Shown in pieces: positions 57,221 through 64,000 of a DNA stretch of 64,000 bases. Source of the DNA: Streptomyces spongiicola. Lineage in GTDB: Bacteria; Actinomycetota; Actinomycetes; Streptomycetales; Streptomycetaceae. The stretch lies in the NCBI RefSeq assembly GCF_003122365.1, contig NZ_CP029254.1, positions 4,923,501 through 4,987,500 on the forward strand. The letters run 5' to 3'. Both the position numbers and the translations under genes were made by a program. The notes beneath the pieces were generated by a model, which saw only the letters and a program-made list of their open reading frames with translations, was not told where the DNA came from and ran no database searches. Every line of letters starts with the position of its first letter. The first letter of the stretch is position 1.

Positions 57221-57895
57221 TCACTCGTCGGCTGTCGGCGCCGACGCGACGCCGACCGGGCAGGAGACCCCCGTGCCGCCGATGCCGCAGTAGCCCGCCG
57301 GATTCTTGTCGAGGTACTGCTGGTGGTATCCCTCGGCCGGGTAGAAGGGCCGGCCCTCCGCGGGCAGGATCTCCGTCGTGATCGTGCCGTGGCCCGCGCC
57401 CGTCAGCACCTTCTGGTAGGCGTCGCGCGAGGCCTCCGCGGCGCCGGCCTGGGCCGGGGTGCGGGTGTAGAGCGCCGAGCGGTACTGCGTGCCCACGTCG
57501 TTGCCCTGGCGGAAGCCCTGGGTCGGGTCGTGGGCCTCCCAGAAGACCTTCAGCAGCTGTGCGTAGGAGACGACGGACGGGTCGTACACCACGCGCACGG
57601 CCTCGGTGTGACCGGTCAGGCCCGAGCAGACCTCTTCGTACGTCGGGTTGGGGGTGTGGCCGCCCTGGTAGCCGACGAGCGTGGTCCACACGCCCTCGGT
57701 CTGCCAGAACTTGCGCTCGGCGCCCCAGAAGCAGCCCAGTCCGAAGTCGGCGACCTCAAGGCCCTCGGGGTAGGGGCCCAGGAGGGGGTTGCCGAGGACG
57801 GTGTGCCGGGCGGGGACGTCGAACTCGGGGGTTTCGCGACCGCGCAGGGCCTGGGCGGGGGTGGGCAGCTCAGGGACGCGGCGGTTCAGGAACAT
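57221..57895 (-). CDS. msrA: Peptide methionine sulfoxide reductase MsrA
   Basis: Repairs (S)-methionine sulfoxide in proteins and free form. The 224-residue protein has the active site GLGCFWGAE with Cys55, the substrate pocket GYQGGHTPNPTYEEVCSGLT and the aromatic/acid residues in YRSALYTRTP. The C-terminal cysteines in PAGYCGIGGTGVSCPVG can act as resolving cysteines, as in E. coli-type MsrA. CCGGAGGAG precedes ATG 57895. The ~45-residue N-terminal extension (LPTPAQALRGRETPEFDVPA) is normal for the long bacterial type. Confidence 0.96.
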   Translation of the reverse strand: MFLNRRVPELPTPAQALRGRETPEFDVPARHTVLGNPLLGPYPEGLEVADFGLGCFWGAERKFWQTEGVWTTLVGYQGGHTPNPTYEEVCSGLTGHTEAVRVVYDPSVVSYAQLLKVFWEAHDPTQGFRQGNDVGTQYRSALYTRTPAQAGAAEASRDAYQKVLTGAGHGTITTEILPAEGRPFYPAEGYHQQYLDKNPAGYCGIGGTGVSCPVGVASAPTADE

Positions 57896-57949
57896 GCGAA
57901 TCTCCTCCGGGAGTGGTTGCACACACCACAACGCGCACCGGGCCCGCGG

Positions 57950-58050
57950 GATTCCCCCCTCGGGCCCGGTACGGCAGTGTCGCGCGGCTGCCGGCCCTCC
58001 CTCGGGCCCGGTGCGGCAGCGTCGCGCGGCGGCCGGTCCCCGCGCCGTCA
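57950..58050. repeat. GC-rich direct repeats between two leftward genes
   Basis: CTCGGGCCCGGTRCGGCAGY followed by GTCGCGCGGC is repeated twice with a third partial copy that runs into the 3' end of the next gene (58048). Confidence 0.7.
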
Positions 58051-59154
58051 GTGCGGCAGCGTCGCGGGGCTGCCGCCGTTCGCCTCGTAGCCGGCGACCG
58101 CGAGCGCCCGGAAGACCGCGTACTCCCCGGCCGGGTCGCCGCCGTGGGTCCAGGGCAGGGCGCCGACATGGCCGTCGACCCGGACGAGCTGGTGCATGGC
58201 CTCGGCCCAGCGCTCGGACCTGACCAGGAAGAAGATCAGCAGATGGCGGACGTGTGGGAGGACGGGGTGGTCCTCGGGCGCGTGGTGCGCGGCGTGCAGC
58301 GCGCCCTCCACGGCCCTGCCGACGACCGCGCTCTGGTAGAAGCCGGACACCAGGTTGACCTCGGGCAGGTGCTCGAAGACGGCGAACAACGGCAGCGCGG
58401 AGAGCAGCGAGCCCCTGGGCGCGCGGGCCGCCGAGGTGGTGGCGAAGTGGTCGGCCTCCTCGCGGGAGCCGTGCCACTTCTCGCACCAGTAGTGCAGGGC
58501 GGCCAGGTGGGCGCCCATGTGCGCGGGGGCACGGTCGATCACCTTCGCCCAGAGCCGGTCGAACTGCTCCGGGGAGTAGCCGAGCCCGCGGGCCACGGCC
58601 AGTTCCACGATGTAGGGGACGGGGTCCCCCGGTGCCAGCAGGGCGGCCTCCCCGCAGACCGAGCGGGCCTCCTCCAGGATGATCCGGAAGTCGTCGCTGC
58701 CGACCCCACCGGACGCCCGCCAGGCCTGCTGCACCAGGAACTCCGCCTGGACGGCGGCGCCGCCCGCGTCCTTCGGAGACTCCGAACGCCAGGACCGCAG
58801 CCATGATCCCCCTGACCCGGGCTGCTGCTGGAGTTCCAGGGCGGCGGCGCCCGCGAACGCCTGCACCCGCTGCCAGCGCCGCTCGCTCTCCTTCCCGGTG
58901 CCCGCGAGCAGCTGGGACGCCGCCCGCCAGTCCTGGGTGCGCTGCACCAGGTCGAGTACGTCGAGGAGGTCCTGGTCGGGCCCGGGCAGCCGCAGGTCGA
59001 GTTCCTCCTGGCGGACGAATCCGTAGGTCGCGGGGTCGGCGGCGTCGGGCGAGCCGGGCATGACCTGCCGTACGGCGTGGCGGCGGCGCATCACGAACGG
59101 GCCGATCGCCGCGGCCAGCAGCCCCAGCGCGATCAGGAACCAGAGAATCTCCAT
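58048..59154 (-). CDS. Membrane-anchored helical-repeat protein of unknown function
   Basis: A 368-residue protein. It has one N-terminal transmembrane helix (EILWFLIALGLLAAAIGPFV) and then a long helical cytoplasmic part with TPR-like spacing (LLDVLDLVQRTQDWRAASQL, RLWAKVIDRAPAHMGAHLAA). Conserved-looking blocks are LHYWCEKWHGSREEADHFAT and PWTHGGDPAGEYAVFRALAV. I recall it as a conserved streptomycete gene located between msrA and metB, without a known role. ATG 59154 fits the start of the membrane helix. Confidence 0.78.
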   Translation of the reverse strand: MEILWFLIALGLLAAAIGPFVMRRRHAVRQVMPGSPDAADPATYGFVRQEELDLRLPGPDQDLLDVLDLVQRTQDWRAASQLLAGTGKESERRWQRVQAFAGAAALELQQQPGSGGSWLRSWRSESPKDAGGAAVQAEFLVQQAWRASGGVGSDDFRIILEEARSVCGEAALLAPGDPVPYIVELAVARGLGYSPEQFDRLWAKVIDRAPAHMGAHLAALHYWCEKWHGSREEADHFATTSAARAPRGSLLSALPLFAVFEHLPEVNLVSGFYQSAVVGRAVEGALHAAHHAPEDHPVLPHVRHLLIFFLVRSERWAEAMHQLVRVDGHVGALPWTHGGDPAGEYAVFRALAVAGYEANGGSPATLPH

Positions 59155-59356
59155 GGGGCCATTGTCCCGGACGGCGACGCGGTGCGAACGAGCCGGGGAG
59201 CGGGGTGGGAACGAGTGGGGGAGCGGGGCGGTGCGAACGAGCCGGGGAGCGGGCGGGCCCCCGGGTGCGGGCAGGGCGGCGGGAACGAGCCGGGCAGGGT
59301 GCCGGGAACCGGTCGGGCAGGGCCGAGGGCCCGATGGGGGACTACCCTCGAGTCGC

Positions 59357-60505
59357 ATGACTGACCAGCACGGTTTTGAGACCCTCGCCATCCACGCGGG
59401 CAACACCGCCGACCCGCTGACCGGCGCGGTCGTCCCGCCCATCTACCAGGTGTCCACCTACAAGCAGGACGGTGTGGGCGGACTGCGCGGCGGTTACGAG
59501 TACAGCCGCAGCGCCAACCCGACCCGGACGGCGCTGGAGGAGAACCTCGCCGCGCTGGAGGGCGGCCGGCGCGGCCTCGCCTTCGCCTCCGGACTCGCCG
59601 CCGAGGACTGCCTGCTGCGCGCGCTCCTTGCGCCGGGGGACCATGTGGTGATCCCGAACGACGCCTACGGCGGAACGTTCCGGCTGTTCGCCAAGGTGGT
59701 GCAGCGCTGGGGCGTGGAGTACTCGGTGGCGGACACCTCCGACGCCGCCTCGGTGCGCGCCGCCCTCACCGACCGTACGAAGGTGATCTGGGTCGAGACC
59801 CCGTCCAACCCGCTGCTCGGCATCACCGACATCGCCGCCGTCGCGGACGTCGCCCGTACGGCCGGGGCGAAGCTCGTCGTGGACAACACCTTCGCCAGCC
59901 CCTACCTCCAGCAGCCGCTCGCGCTCGGCGCGGACGTGGTCGTCCACTCGCTCACCAAGTACATGGGCGGGCACTCGGACGTCGTCGGCGGGGCGCTGGT
60001 CGCGGCCGACGCCGGTCTCGGCGAGGAACTGGCCTACCACCAGAACGCGATGGGCGCGGTGGCCGGGCCGTTCGACTCGTGGATCGTGCTGCGCGGCATC
60101 AAGACGCTCGCGGTCCGGATGGACCGCCACTGCGAGAACGCGGCCCGGGTCGCCGAGATGCTCGGCGGTCACCCGAAGGTGGCGCGTGTGCTGTACCCGG
60201 GGCTGGAGGAGCACCCCGGGCACGAGATCGCCGCCAAGCAGATGAAGGGCTTCGGCGGGATGGTCTCGTTCCAGGTCCACGGCGGCGAGGAGGCGGCCGT
60301 GGAGGTCTGCGACCGTGCCAGGCTGTTCACCCTCGGCGAGTCCCTGGGCGGTGTCGAGTCCCTGATCGAGCACCCGGGCCGGATGACGCACGCCAGTGTC
60401 GCCGGCTCCGCGCTGGAGGTCCCGGCGGACCTGGTACGGCTGTCGGTGGGCATCGAGTCGGCGGACGACCTGCTGGCCGACCTGCACCAGGCGCTCGGCG
60501 GTTGA
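59357..60505 (+). CDS. metB: Cystathionine gamma-synthase
   Basis: PLP enzyme that joins O-succinyl- or O-acetylhomoserine and cysteine to cystathionine in transsulfuration. The 382-residue protein has the family start FETLAIHAGNTADPLTGAVV, the substrate loop GYEYSRSANPTRTALEENLA, and the PLP lysine Lys201 in VVVHSLTKYMGGHSD. GVESLIEHPGRMTHASV near the C-terminus is also typical. Members of this Cys/Met metabolism family are hard to tell apart by sequence; cystathionine gamma-lyase is an alternative. ATG 59357 begins at the conserved N-terminus. Single-gene unit. Confidence 0.92.
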   Translation: MTDQHGFETLAIHAGNTADPLTGAVVPPIYQVSTYKQDGVGGLRGGYEYSRSANPTRTALEENLAALEGGRRGLAFASGLAAEDCLLRALLAPGDHVVIPNDAYGGTFRLFAKVVQRWGVEYSVADTSDAASVRAALTDRTKVIWVETPSNPLLGITDIAAVADVARTAGAKLVVDNTFASPYLQQPLALGADVVVHSLTKYMGGHSDVVGGALVAADAGLGEELAYHQNAMGAVAGPFDSWIVLRGIKTLAVRMDRHCENAARVAEMLGGHPKVARVLYPGLEEHPGHEIAAKQMKGFGGMVSFQVHGGEEAAVEVCDRARLFTLGESLGGVESLIEHPGRMTHASVAGSALEVPADLVRLSVGIESADDLLADLHQALGG

Positions 60506-60872
60506 GCGGCCGGGCCGTGTGTCCGGGCGGCGGGTCCGGATGGCGGGTCCGGGCCGTGTGTCCGGGCGGCGGGTCCGGGCTCCGGCCTCCCGCGCGTCCG
60601 GGCGCCCGGTCCTCCTCGTGGCGGGGGTGAACGGCCGGGCACGCGTGCCCGGCCGGCCGGGTGGGCGGCCCGGTTGCCCCGCCGGGATCGGCTCGGGTGG
60701 CCTGTCCGGCTTGAGCGGACGGTCGGCTCGGGTGGGCGGCCCGGTCCGAGCGGACGGTCGGCTCGGGTGGTCTGTCCGGCGCTTCCGCCCGGTCCGCTTC
60801 CGCCGCCCGGTCCACCCGGGTGGGCGGCCTCCTGCGTGATGCGGTGTGCGGGCGGGCGTCGCTGACCGTGTG
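60506..60872. repeat. Convergent intergenic repeats
   Basis: GTGTGTCCGGGCGGCGGGTC occurs twice (about 60518 and 60559), and CGGACGGTCGGCTCGGGTGG occurs twice (about 60717 and 60750), separated by related sequence. No gene. Confidence 0.75.
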
Positions 60873-61064
60873 TCAGGCGCCGGCCTTCTCCTCCTCGAGG
60901 ATTCCGCGTATCTGCTCACGGAGTTCGGGCGACTCCGGGTGGCCGTGGACGGAGACGGCGTGGTCGGTCGCGGCCCGCAGGACTTCGTCCTCCTCGCCCG
61001 AGATGGTGAGGGTGCAGCCGGTCTCGCTCGGGAACTTGCGGCAGTCGGCAACTTTTCTGGTCAT
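60873..61064 (-). CDS. Small DUF1059-like protein
   Basis: A 63-residue protein of the DUF1059 family. The start TRKVADCRKFPSETGCTLTI contains the two cysteines usual for the family, followed by SGEEDEVLRAATDHAVSVHG and a charged C-terminal helix. Its function is unknown; the cysteines suggest metal or redox chemistry but this is not established. AGGAGGT stands 7 bp before ATG 61064, one of the strongest ribosome sites in the window, so high expression is likely. Confidence 0.9.
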   Translation of the reverse strand: MTRKVADCRKFPSETGCTLTISGEEDEVLRAATDHAVSVHGHPESPELREQIRGILEEEKAGA

Positions 61065-61263
61065 GGCGACCTCCTGGTGCTGAGGCGTTGCGCCGCTGGT
61101 TCCAGGATAGGTCCGGCCGCTCCGGCCGCTCCGGTCGCTCCGGTCGCTCGGGTCGTTCCGGTCGTCGGGTCGTTCCGGTCGCCGCGACCGCCGCGGTCGT
61201 CCGGCCGCCCCGCTCGCACGGCCGGTCCGGCCTCCACCGGCGCCCACCGGCGCCCACCGGCCT

Positions 61264-61515
61264 TCACCAGCCGTCGATCTCCGGGGTGGTCGCCGAGGGT
61301 GGTGCGACCCACGGCTCGACGGCCGCCGCCCACAGCGCGAAGCCGATCGCCGCCGCCAGCAGCAGCGCGCAGCCCAGGTGGTGGAGCGTGCGGCGACGGC
61401 GGCGCAGCCGGGCCCCGCGGCGGGCCGCGCGGACGTGCAGGTCGGCCGGTACCGGCGGGTGCGGGAGGTCCAGCATGCGCCGGACCTCCTCCTCCTTGCG
61501 TCCCGGGCGGTTCAT
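61264..61515 (-). CDS. Small single-helix membrane protein, possible anti-sigma partner
   Basis: An 83-residue protein with a cytoplasmic part (NRPGRKEEEVRRMLDLPHPP, VPADLHVRAARRGARLRRRR) and one transmembrane helix (LHHLGCALLLAAAIGFALWA), ending in a short outside tail. Its ATG overlaps the stop codon of the sigma-factor-like gene upstream (ATGA), so the two are co-translated. A sigma-like protein followed by a small one-helix membrane protein with a cytoplasmic basic segment is the layout of sigma/anti-sigma pairs; here this is inference, since no known anti-sigma domain is recognisable. Confidence 0.7.
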   Translation of the reverse strand: MNRPGRKEEEVRRMLDLPHPPVPADLHVRAARRGARLRRRRRTLHHLGCALLLAAAIGFALWAAAVEPWVAPPSATTPEIDGW

Positions 61516-62027
61516 CGGGTGTCCGCCCGGTCGCCGGTCCAGCGCGGTGCGCGCAGCCGGGGCGGCCGGGTGCTGCGCAACAGGGAGACCGCTCGGGTGC
61601 CGAGCGCACGGACCCGCTCCGGTGGAAGCCCCAGCAGTGCGGCCGTCTGCTCCTCGGGCACCCCCTCGTACAGCGTCAGCACCAGGACGAGGCGTTCCTG
61701 CGGACCGAGCCGGGCCAGCACCCCGTACTCCGCGCCCGTGTCCCAGGTGCGGGCGCGCCGGTGCGGGTGCCAGGCGCCGCGTGCGAAGCGGGCGACCAGC
61801 TCCTGGCGGGTGCGGTCGTAGGGGTCCTCGTCCCGCAGCCGGTCCCACTGCGCGTACAGCCGGGCCAGCGCGCCGACCAGCAGCCGCTGCGCCCGCGGGC
61901 ACCGGGCGGAGGGTTCCGCGGTCAGCAGGGTCGCGACGTGCAGCAGCCGGCCACCGGCCCCCGCGACGAACGCCTCGAACTCGCGGGCGCGGCGACCGGT
62001 GAGCGTGGACTGCCGGCTCTCGCGCAC
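61512..62027 (-). CDS. Sigma-70 region 4-containing regulator
   Basis: A 171-residue protein related to SigE-family ECF-like sigma factors. Region 4 is recognisable as LARLGPQERLVLVLTLYEGV followed by PEEQTAALLGLPPERVRALG. The N-terminal half (EFEAFVAGAGGRLLHVATLL, ALARLYAQWDRLRDEDPYDR) has the helix pattern of region 2 but lacks a convincing -10 recognition helix, so it may be a degenerate sigma factor or a DNA-binding regulator. GTG 62027 has GAGGA upstream. It is co-translated with the small membrane protein, and the MarR gene lies just upstream in the same direction (32 bp). Confidence 0.75.
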   Translation of the reverse strand: MRESRQSTLTGRRAREFEAFVAGAGGRLLHVATLLTAEPSARCPRAQRLLVGALARLYAQWDRLRDEDPYDRTRQELVARFARGAWHPHRRARTWDTGAEYGVLARLGPQERLVLVLTLYEGVPEEQTAALLGLPPERVRALGTRAVSLLRSTRPPRLRAPRWTGDRADTR

Positions 62028-62058
62028 GTCCTCATACCAGGGCAGGCGGGGGTCCCGG

Positions 62059-62571
62059 TCAAGAGGCCGGGGGCGCCTCCGCCGCTTCCGGGGGCGGTCC
62101 GGCCTGCCGAGCGGAGAGCGCCGAGTTGAAACGGGTGAGCAGGGTGCAGAACGACTCCCGCTCCTCCGGCGTCCAGTCGTCCGTCACCCAGGCCATCAGC
62201 GCGCGCCTGGAGGATCGGACCTCCTCCAGGCGGGCCTGGCCGCGGGGGGACAGCTGGAGCACGACGGCGCGGCCGTCCTCCGGGTGGGACGTGCGCTTCA
62301 CCAGGCCGGTGTCGACGAGCGGCGCGACCTGGCGGGTGACGGTGGAGGAGTCGATGCCCATGCCGGCCGCGAGGGCCTTCACCCCCATCGGGCCTTCCTG
62401 GTCGAGCCGGTTGAGCAGCAGATAGGCGGCTCGGTCCATCGAGTTGCGGACCTGGCCGACGCCGCCCAGTCTCGTCTGCTCGGCTCTGCGCGCGAAGACG
62501 GCAACCTGGTGCTGGAGGGCATCGAGGAGGCCGGCGTCAAGATCAGTCGTCATGTCCTGAGATGTGGGCAT
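62059..62571 (-). CDS. MarR-family transcriptional regulator
   Basis: A 170-residue regulator with a typical MarR winged helix: MDRAAYLLLNRLDQEGPMGV, KALAAGMGIDSSTVTRQVAP and the wing VKRTSHPEDGRAVVLQLSPRGQ (given here as two parts, VKRTSHPEDGRAV and VLQLSPRGQ). The C-terminal tail is Pro/Ala-rich. ATG 62571 or ATG 62553 may be the start. It is divergent from ilvA with about 155 bp between them, so a role in controlling ilvA is conceivable but unproven. Confidence 0.9.
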   Translation of the reverse strand: MPTSQDMTTDLDAGLLDALQHQVAVFARRAEQTRLGGVGQVRNSMDRAAYLLLNRLDQEGPMGVKALAAGMGIDSSTVTRQVAPLVDTGLVKRTSHPEDGRAVVLQLSPRGQARLEEVRSSRRALMAWVTDDWTPEERESFCTLLTRFNSALSARQAGPPPEAAEAPPAS

Positions 62572-62726
62572 GGCTGCGGGGCTCTCTCGTGCGGCGGTCG
62601 TTTGGTGGGGGACAGAGTACGCGGAGGCGGGCTGGTGCGTACCGGCCCTTCGGAAACCGGTGGGAGCCGGTTCCCCGGGGCTGGCCCGGGACCGCCCGGG
62701 GGCCGCTGAGCTGCGAGACTGCTGTC

Positions 62727-63956
62727 ATGAGCTTCCGTACCACTGGCCCCTTTCACCCCGTCATCCTCGATGATGTGCGAGGGGCGCAGAAGATGCTCTC
62801 CGGGGTCGCGCGGCTGACGCCGATGGAGGGCAGCCGCCACCTGTCGGGACTGGTGGGTTCCCCGGTGCACCTGAAGTGCGAGAACCTCCAGCGGACGGGC
62901 TCGTTCAAGCTGCGCGGCGCCTATGTGCGGATCTCCGGGCTGCGGCCCGAGGAGCGGGCCGCCGGCGTCGTCGCCGCCTCGGCGGGCAACCACGCGCAGG
63001 GCGTCGCGCTCGCCTCCTCGCTGCTCGGTGTGCGCTCCACGGTCTTCATGCCGAAGGGGGCCCCGCTGCCGAAGGTCGCCGCGACCCGTGACTACGGCGC
63101 CGATGTGAGGCTCCATGGGCATGTCGTCGACGAGACCCTGGCCGCGGCGCAGGAGTACGCGCACCGGACGGGCGCCGTCTTCATCCACCCCTTCGACCAC
63201 CCGGACATCATCGCCGGGCAGGGCACGGTGGGGCTGGAGATCCTCGAGCAGTGCCCGGAGGTGCGGACGATCGTCGTCGGGCTGGGCGGCGGCGGTCTCG
63301 CCGCGGGGATCGCGGTCGCGGTCAAGGCGCTGCGGCCCGACGTGAGGCTGATCGGGGTCCAGGCGGAGGGGTCGGCCGCGTACCCGCCGTCGCTCGCGGC
63401 GGGGCGGCCGGTGTCGATCGAGTCCCCGGCCACGATGGCCGACGGCATCAGGGTGGGCCGGCCCGGGGACGTCCCGTACGCGCTGGTCGAGGAGTTGGTC
63501 GACGAGGTGCGCACGGTCCCCGAGGACGCGCTGTCCTCGGCGCTGCTGCTGTGTCTGGAACGGGCCAAGCTGGTGGTCGAACCGGCGGGGGCGAGCCCTG
63601 TGGCGGCGCTGCTGAGCGACCCGCAGGCATACGGGGGGCCGGTCGTGGCGGTGCTGTCGGGCGGCAATGTGGACCCGCTGCTGATGCAGCGCGTGCTGCG
63701 GCACGGTATGGCCGCCGGGGGCCGCTACCTGTCCCTGCGGCTCCGCCTTCCGGACCGGCCCGGCGCGCTGGCGACCCTGCTGGGCGTGCTGTCGGTGGCG
63801 GACGCGAACGTGCTGGACGTCGGGCATGTGCGGACCGACCCCGGGCTCGGACTGACGGAGGTCGAGGTGGAGCTCCACCTCGAGACGAAGGGCCCGGAGC
63901 ACTGTGCGGAGGTCTCCTCGGCGCTCCGCGAGGCGGGCTACCGGGTCACCGGCTGA
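62727..63956 (+). CDS. ilvA: Threonine ammonia-lyase (biosynthetic/catabolic type with ACT domain)
   Basis: PLP enzyme that deaminates threonine to 2-oxobutyrate, the first step of isoleucine synthesis and a source of propionyl-CoA. The 409-residue protein has the PLP lysine Lys61 in RTGSFKLRGA, AASAGNHAQGVALAS, the phosphate loop VGLGGGGLAAGI and AVLSGGNVDPLL. The C-terminal ~75 residues are a single ACT domain (SLRLRLPDRPGALATLLGVL), the length class that in B. subtilis-type and catabolic enzymes is not always sensitive to isoleucine. ATG 62727 is chosen from the conserved start. Product propionyl-CoA, via 2-oxobutyrate, could feed the carboxylase encoded at 29-35 kb. Confidence 0.94.
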   Translation: MSFRTTGPFHPVILDDVRGAQKMLSGVARLTPMEGSRHLSGLVGSPVHLKCENLQRTGSFKLRGAYVRISGLRPEERAAGVVAASAGNHAQGVALASSLLGVRSTVFMPKGAPLPKVAATRDYGADVRLHGHVVDETLAAAQEYAHRTGAVFIHPFDHPDIIAGQGTVGLEILEQCPEVRTIVVGLGGGGLAAGIAVAVKALRPDVRLIGVQAEGSAAYPPSLAAGRPVSIESPATMADGIRVGRPGDVPYALVEELVDEVRTVPEDALSSALLLCLERAKLVVEPAGASPVAALLSDPQAYGGPVVAVLSGGNVDPLLMQRVLRHGMAAGGRYLSLRLRLPDRPGALATLLGVLSVADANVLDVGHVRTDPGLGLTEVEVELHLETKGPEHCAEVSSALREAGYRVTG

Positions 63957-64000
63957 CCGAGGGGCGGGCGTGTGGGTCACCTGCTGATCGAGGAGCGGGC

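Noticed and set aside
1..64000. Secondary-metabolite cluster, prophage, insertion sequence or tRNA gene
   Set aside because: No polyketide or peptide synthetase, phage structural or integrase gene, transposase or tRNA cloverleaf was seen; the gene order looks like conserved core chromosome.

Overview
This window is a piece of a Streptomyces chromosome. GC content is very high on both strands, GTG starts are frequent, most genes sit alone or in short operons, and the families are typical of the genus (afsQ1/afsQ2/sigQ, hutH, a biotin-dependent acyl-CoA carboxylase locus, a GAF-GGDEF diguanylate cyclase, a class III adenylate cyclase). From memory, the gene order matches the S. coelicolor core block around SCO4901-SCO4962, so this looks like ancestral core chromosome and not a mobile island. 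I see no tRNA, rRNA, insertion sequence, prophage or CRISPR array. What is unusual is the amount of short tandem repeat DNA, which fills almost every long intergenic gap and also extends several proteins.

Layout. 1-5.8 kb: a partial MFS exporter divergent from a LysR regulator, an alpha/beta hydrolase-like protein without the serine nucleophile, adenosine deaminase (add), a small secreted protein and a PspC-domain protein. 5.9-10.9 kb: VanZ-like protein, then the afsQ operon (lipoprotein, afsQ2, afsQ1) divergent from sigQ, with an AfsQ1-type box between them. 11.3-14.8 kb: an unusual SDR-QueA-like fusion, a uridine-kinase-like P-loop protein and a small secreted protein. 15.2-18.5 kb: deoC followed by a full aldehyde dehydrogenase and a truncated one. 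18.7-20.6 kb: two membrane proteins. 21.4-24.7 kb: phosphosugar mutase, purine nucleoside phosphorylase and a gamma-glutamylcyclotransferase-like gene. 25.2-29.2 kb: LpdA-like flavoprotein, a DeoR-family regulator and a TetR-family regulator. 29.3-36.8 kb: the acyl-CoA carboxylase region (biotin carboxylase/carrier, maf, epsilon and beta subunits, biotin ligase). 37.0-42.8 kb: adenylate cyclase, enoyl-CoA hydratase, diguanylate cyclase, hutH. 43.1-49.4 kb: SulP transporter, carbonic anhydrase, an OmpR-type two-component system and two exported proteins, one with an LAXTG sortase signal. 49.5-56.9 kb: L,D-transpeptidase, XRE regulator/alcohol dehydrogenase pair, NarL-type two-component system, a DUF4239-like membrane protein. 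57.2-64 kb: msrA, a membrane protein, metB, a DUF1059-like protein, a sigma-factor-like/membrane protein pair, MarR regulator and ilvA.

How the genes work together. The clearest functional theme is purine (deoxy)nucleoside salvage. A perfect 12-bp palindrome, CTACGCGCGTAG, lies 16-24 bp upstream of the start codons of add, deoC and the nucleoside phosphorylase gene, and I found it nowhere else in the window. Together these transcription units encode adenosine to inosine, phosphorolysis, pentose-1-phosphate isomerisation, deoxyribose-5-phosphate cleavage and acetaldehyde oxidation. A second theme is biotin-dependent acyl-CoA carboxylation with its biotin ligase nearby. A third is envelope signalling: AfsQ1/Q2/SigQ, two further two-component systems, an L,D-transpeptidase and a sortase-anchored protein.

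The most novel-looking items are the shared nucleoside operator, the SDR-QueA-like fusion, the roughly 140-residue repeat tail on AfsQ2, the deoC operon with its catalytically incomplete aldehyde dehydrogenase, and the genome-level minisatellite expansion that reaches into coding sequences.
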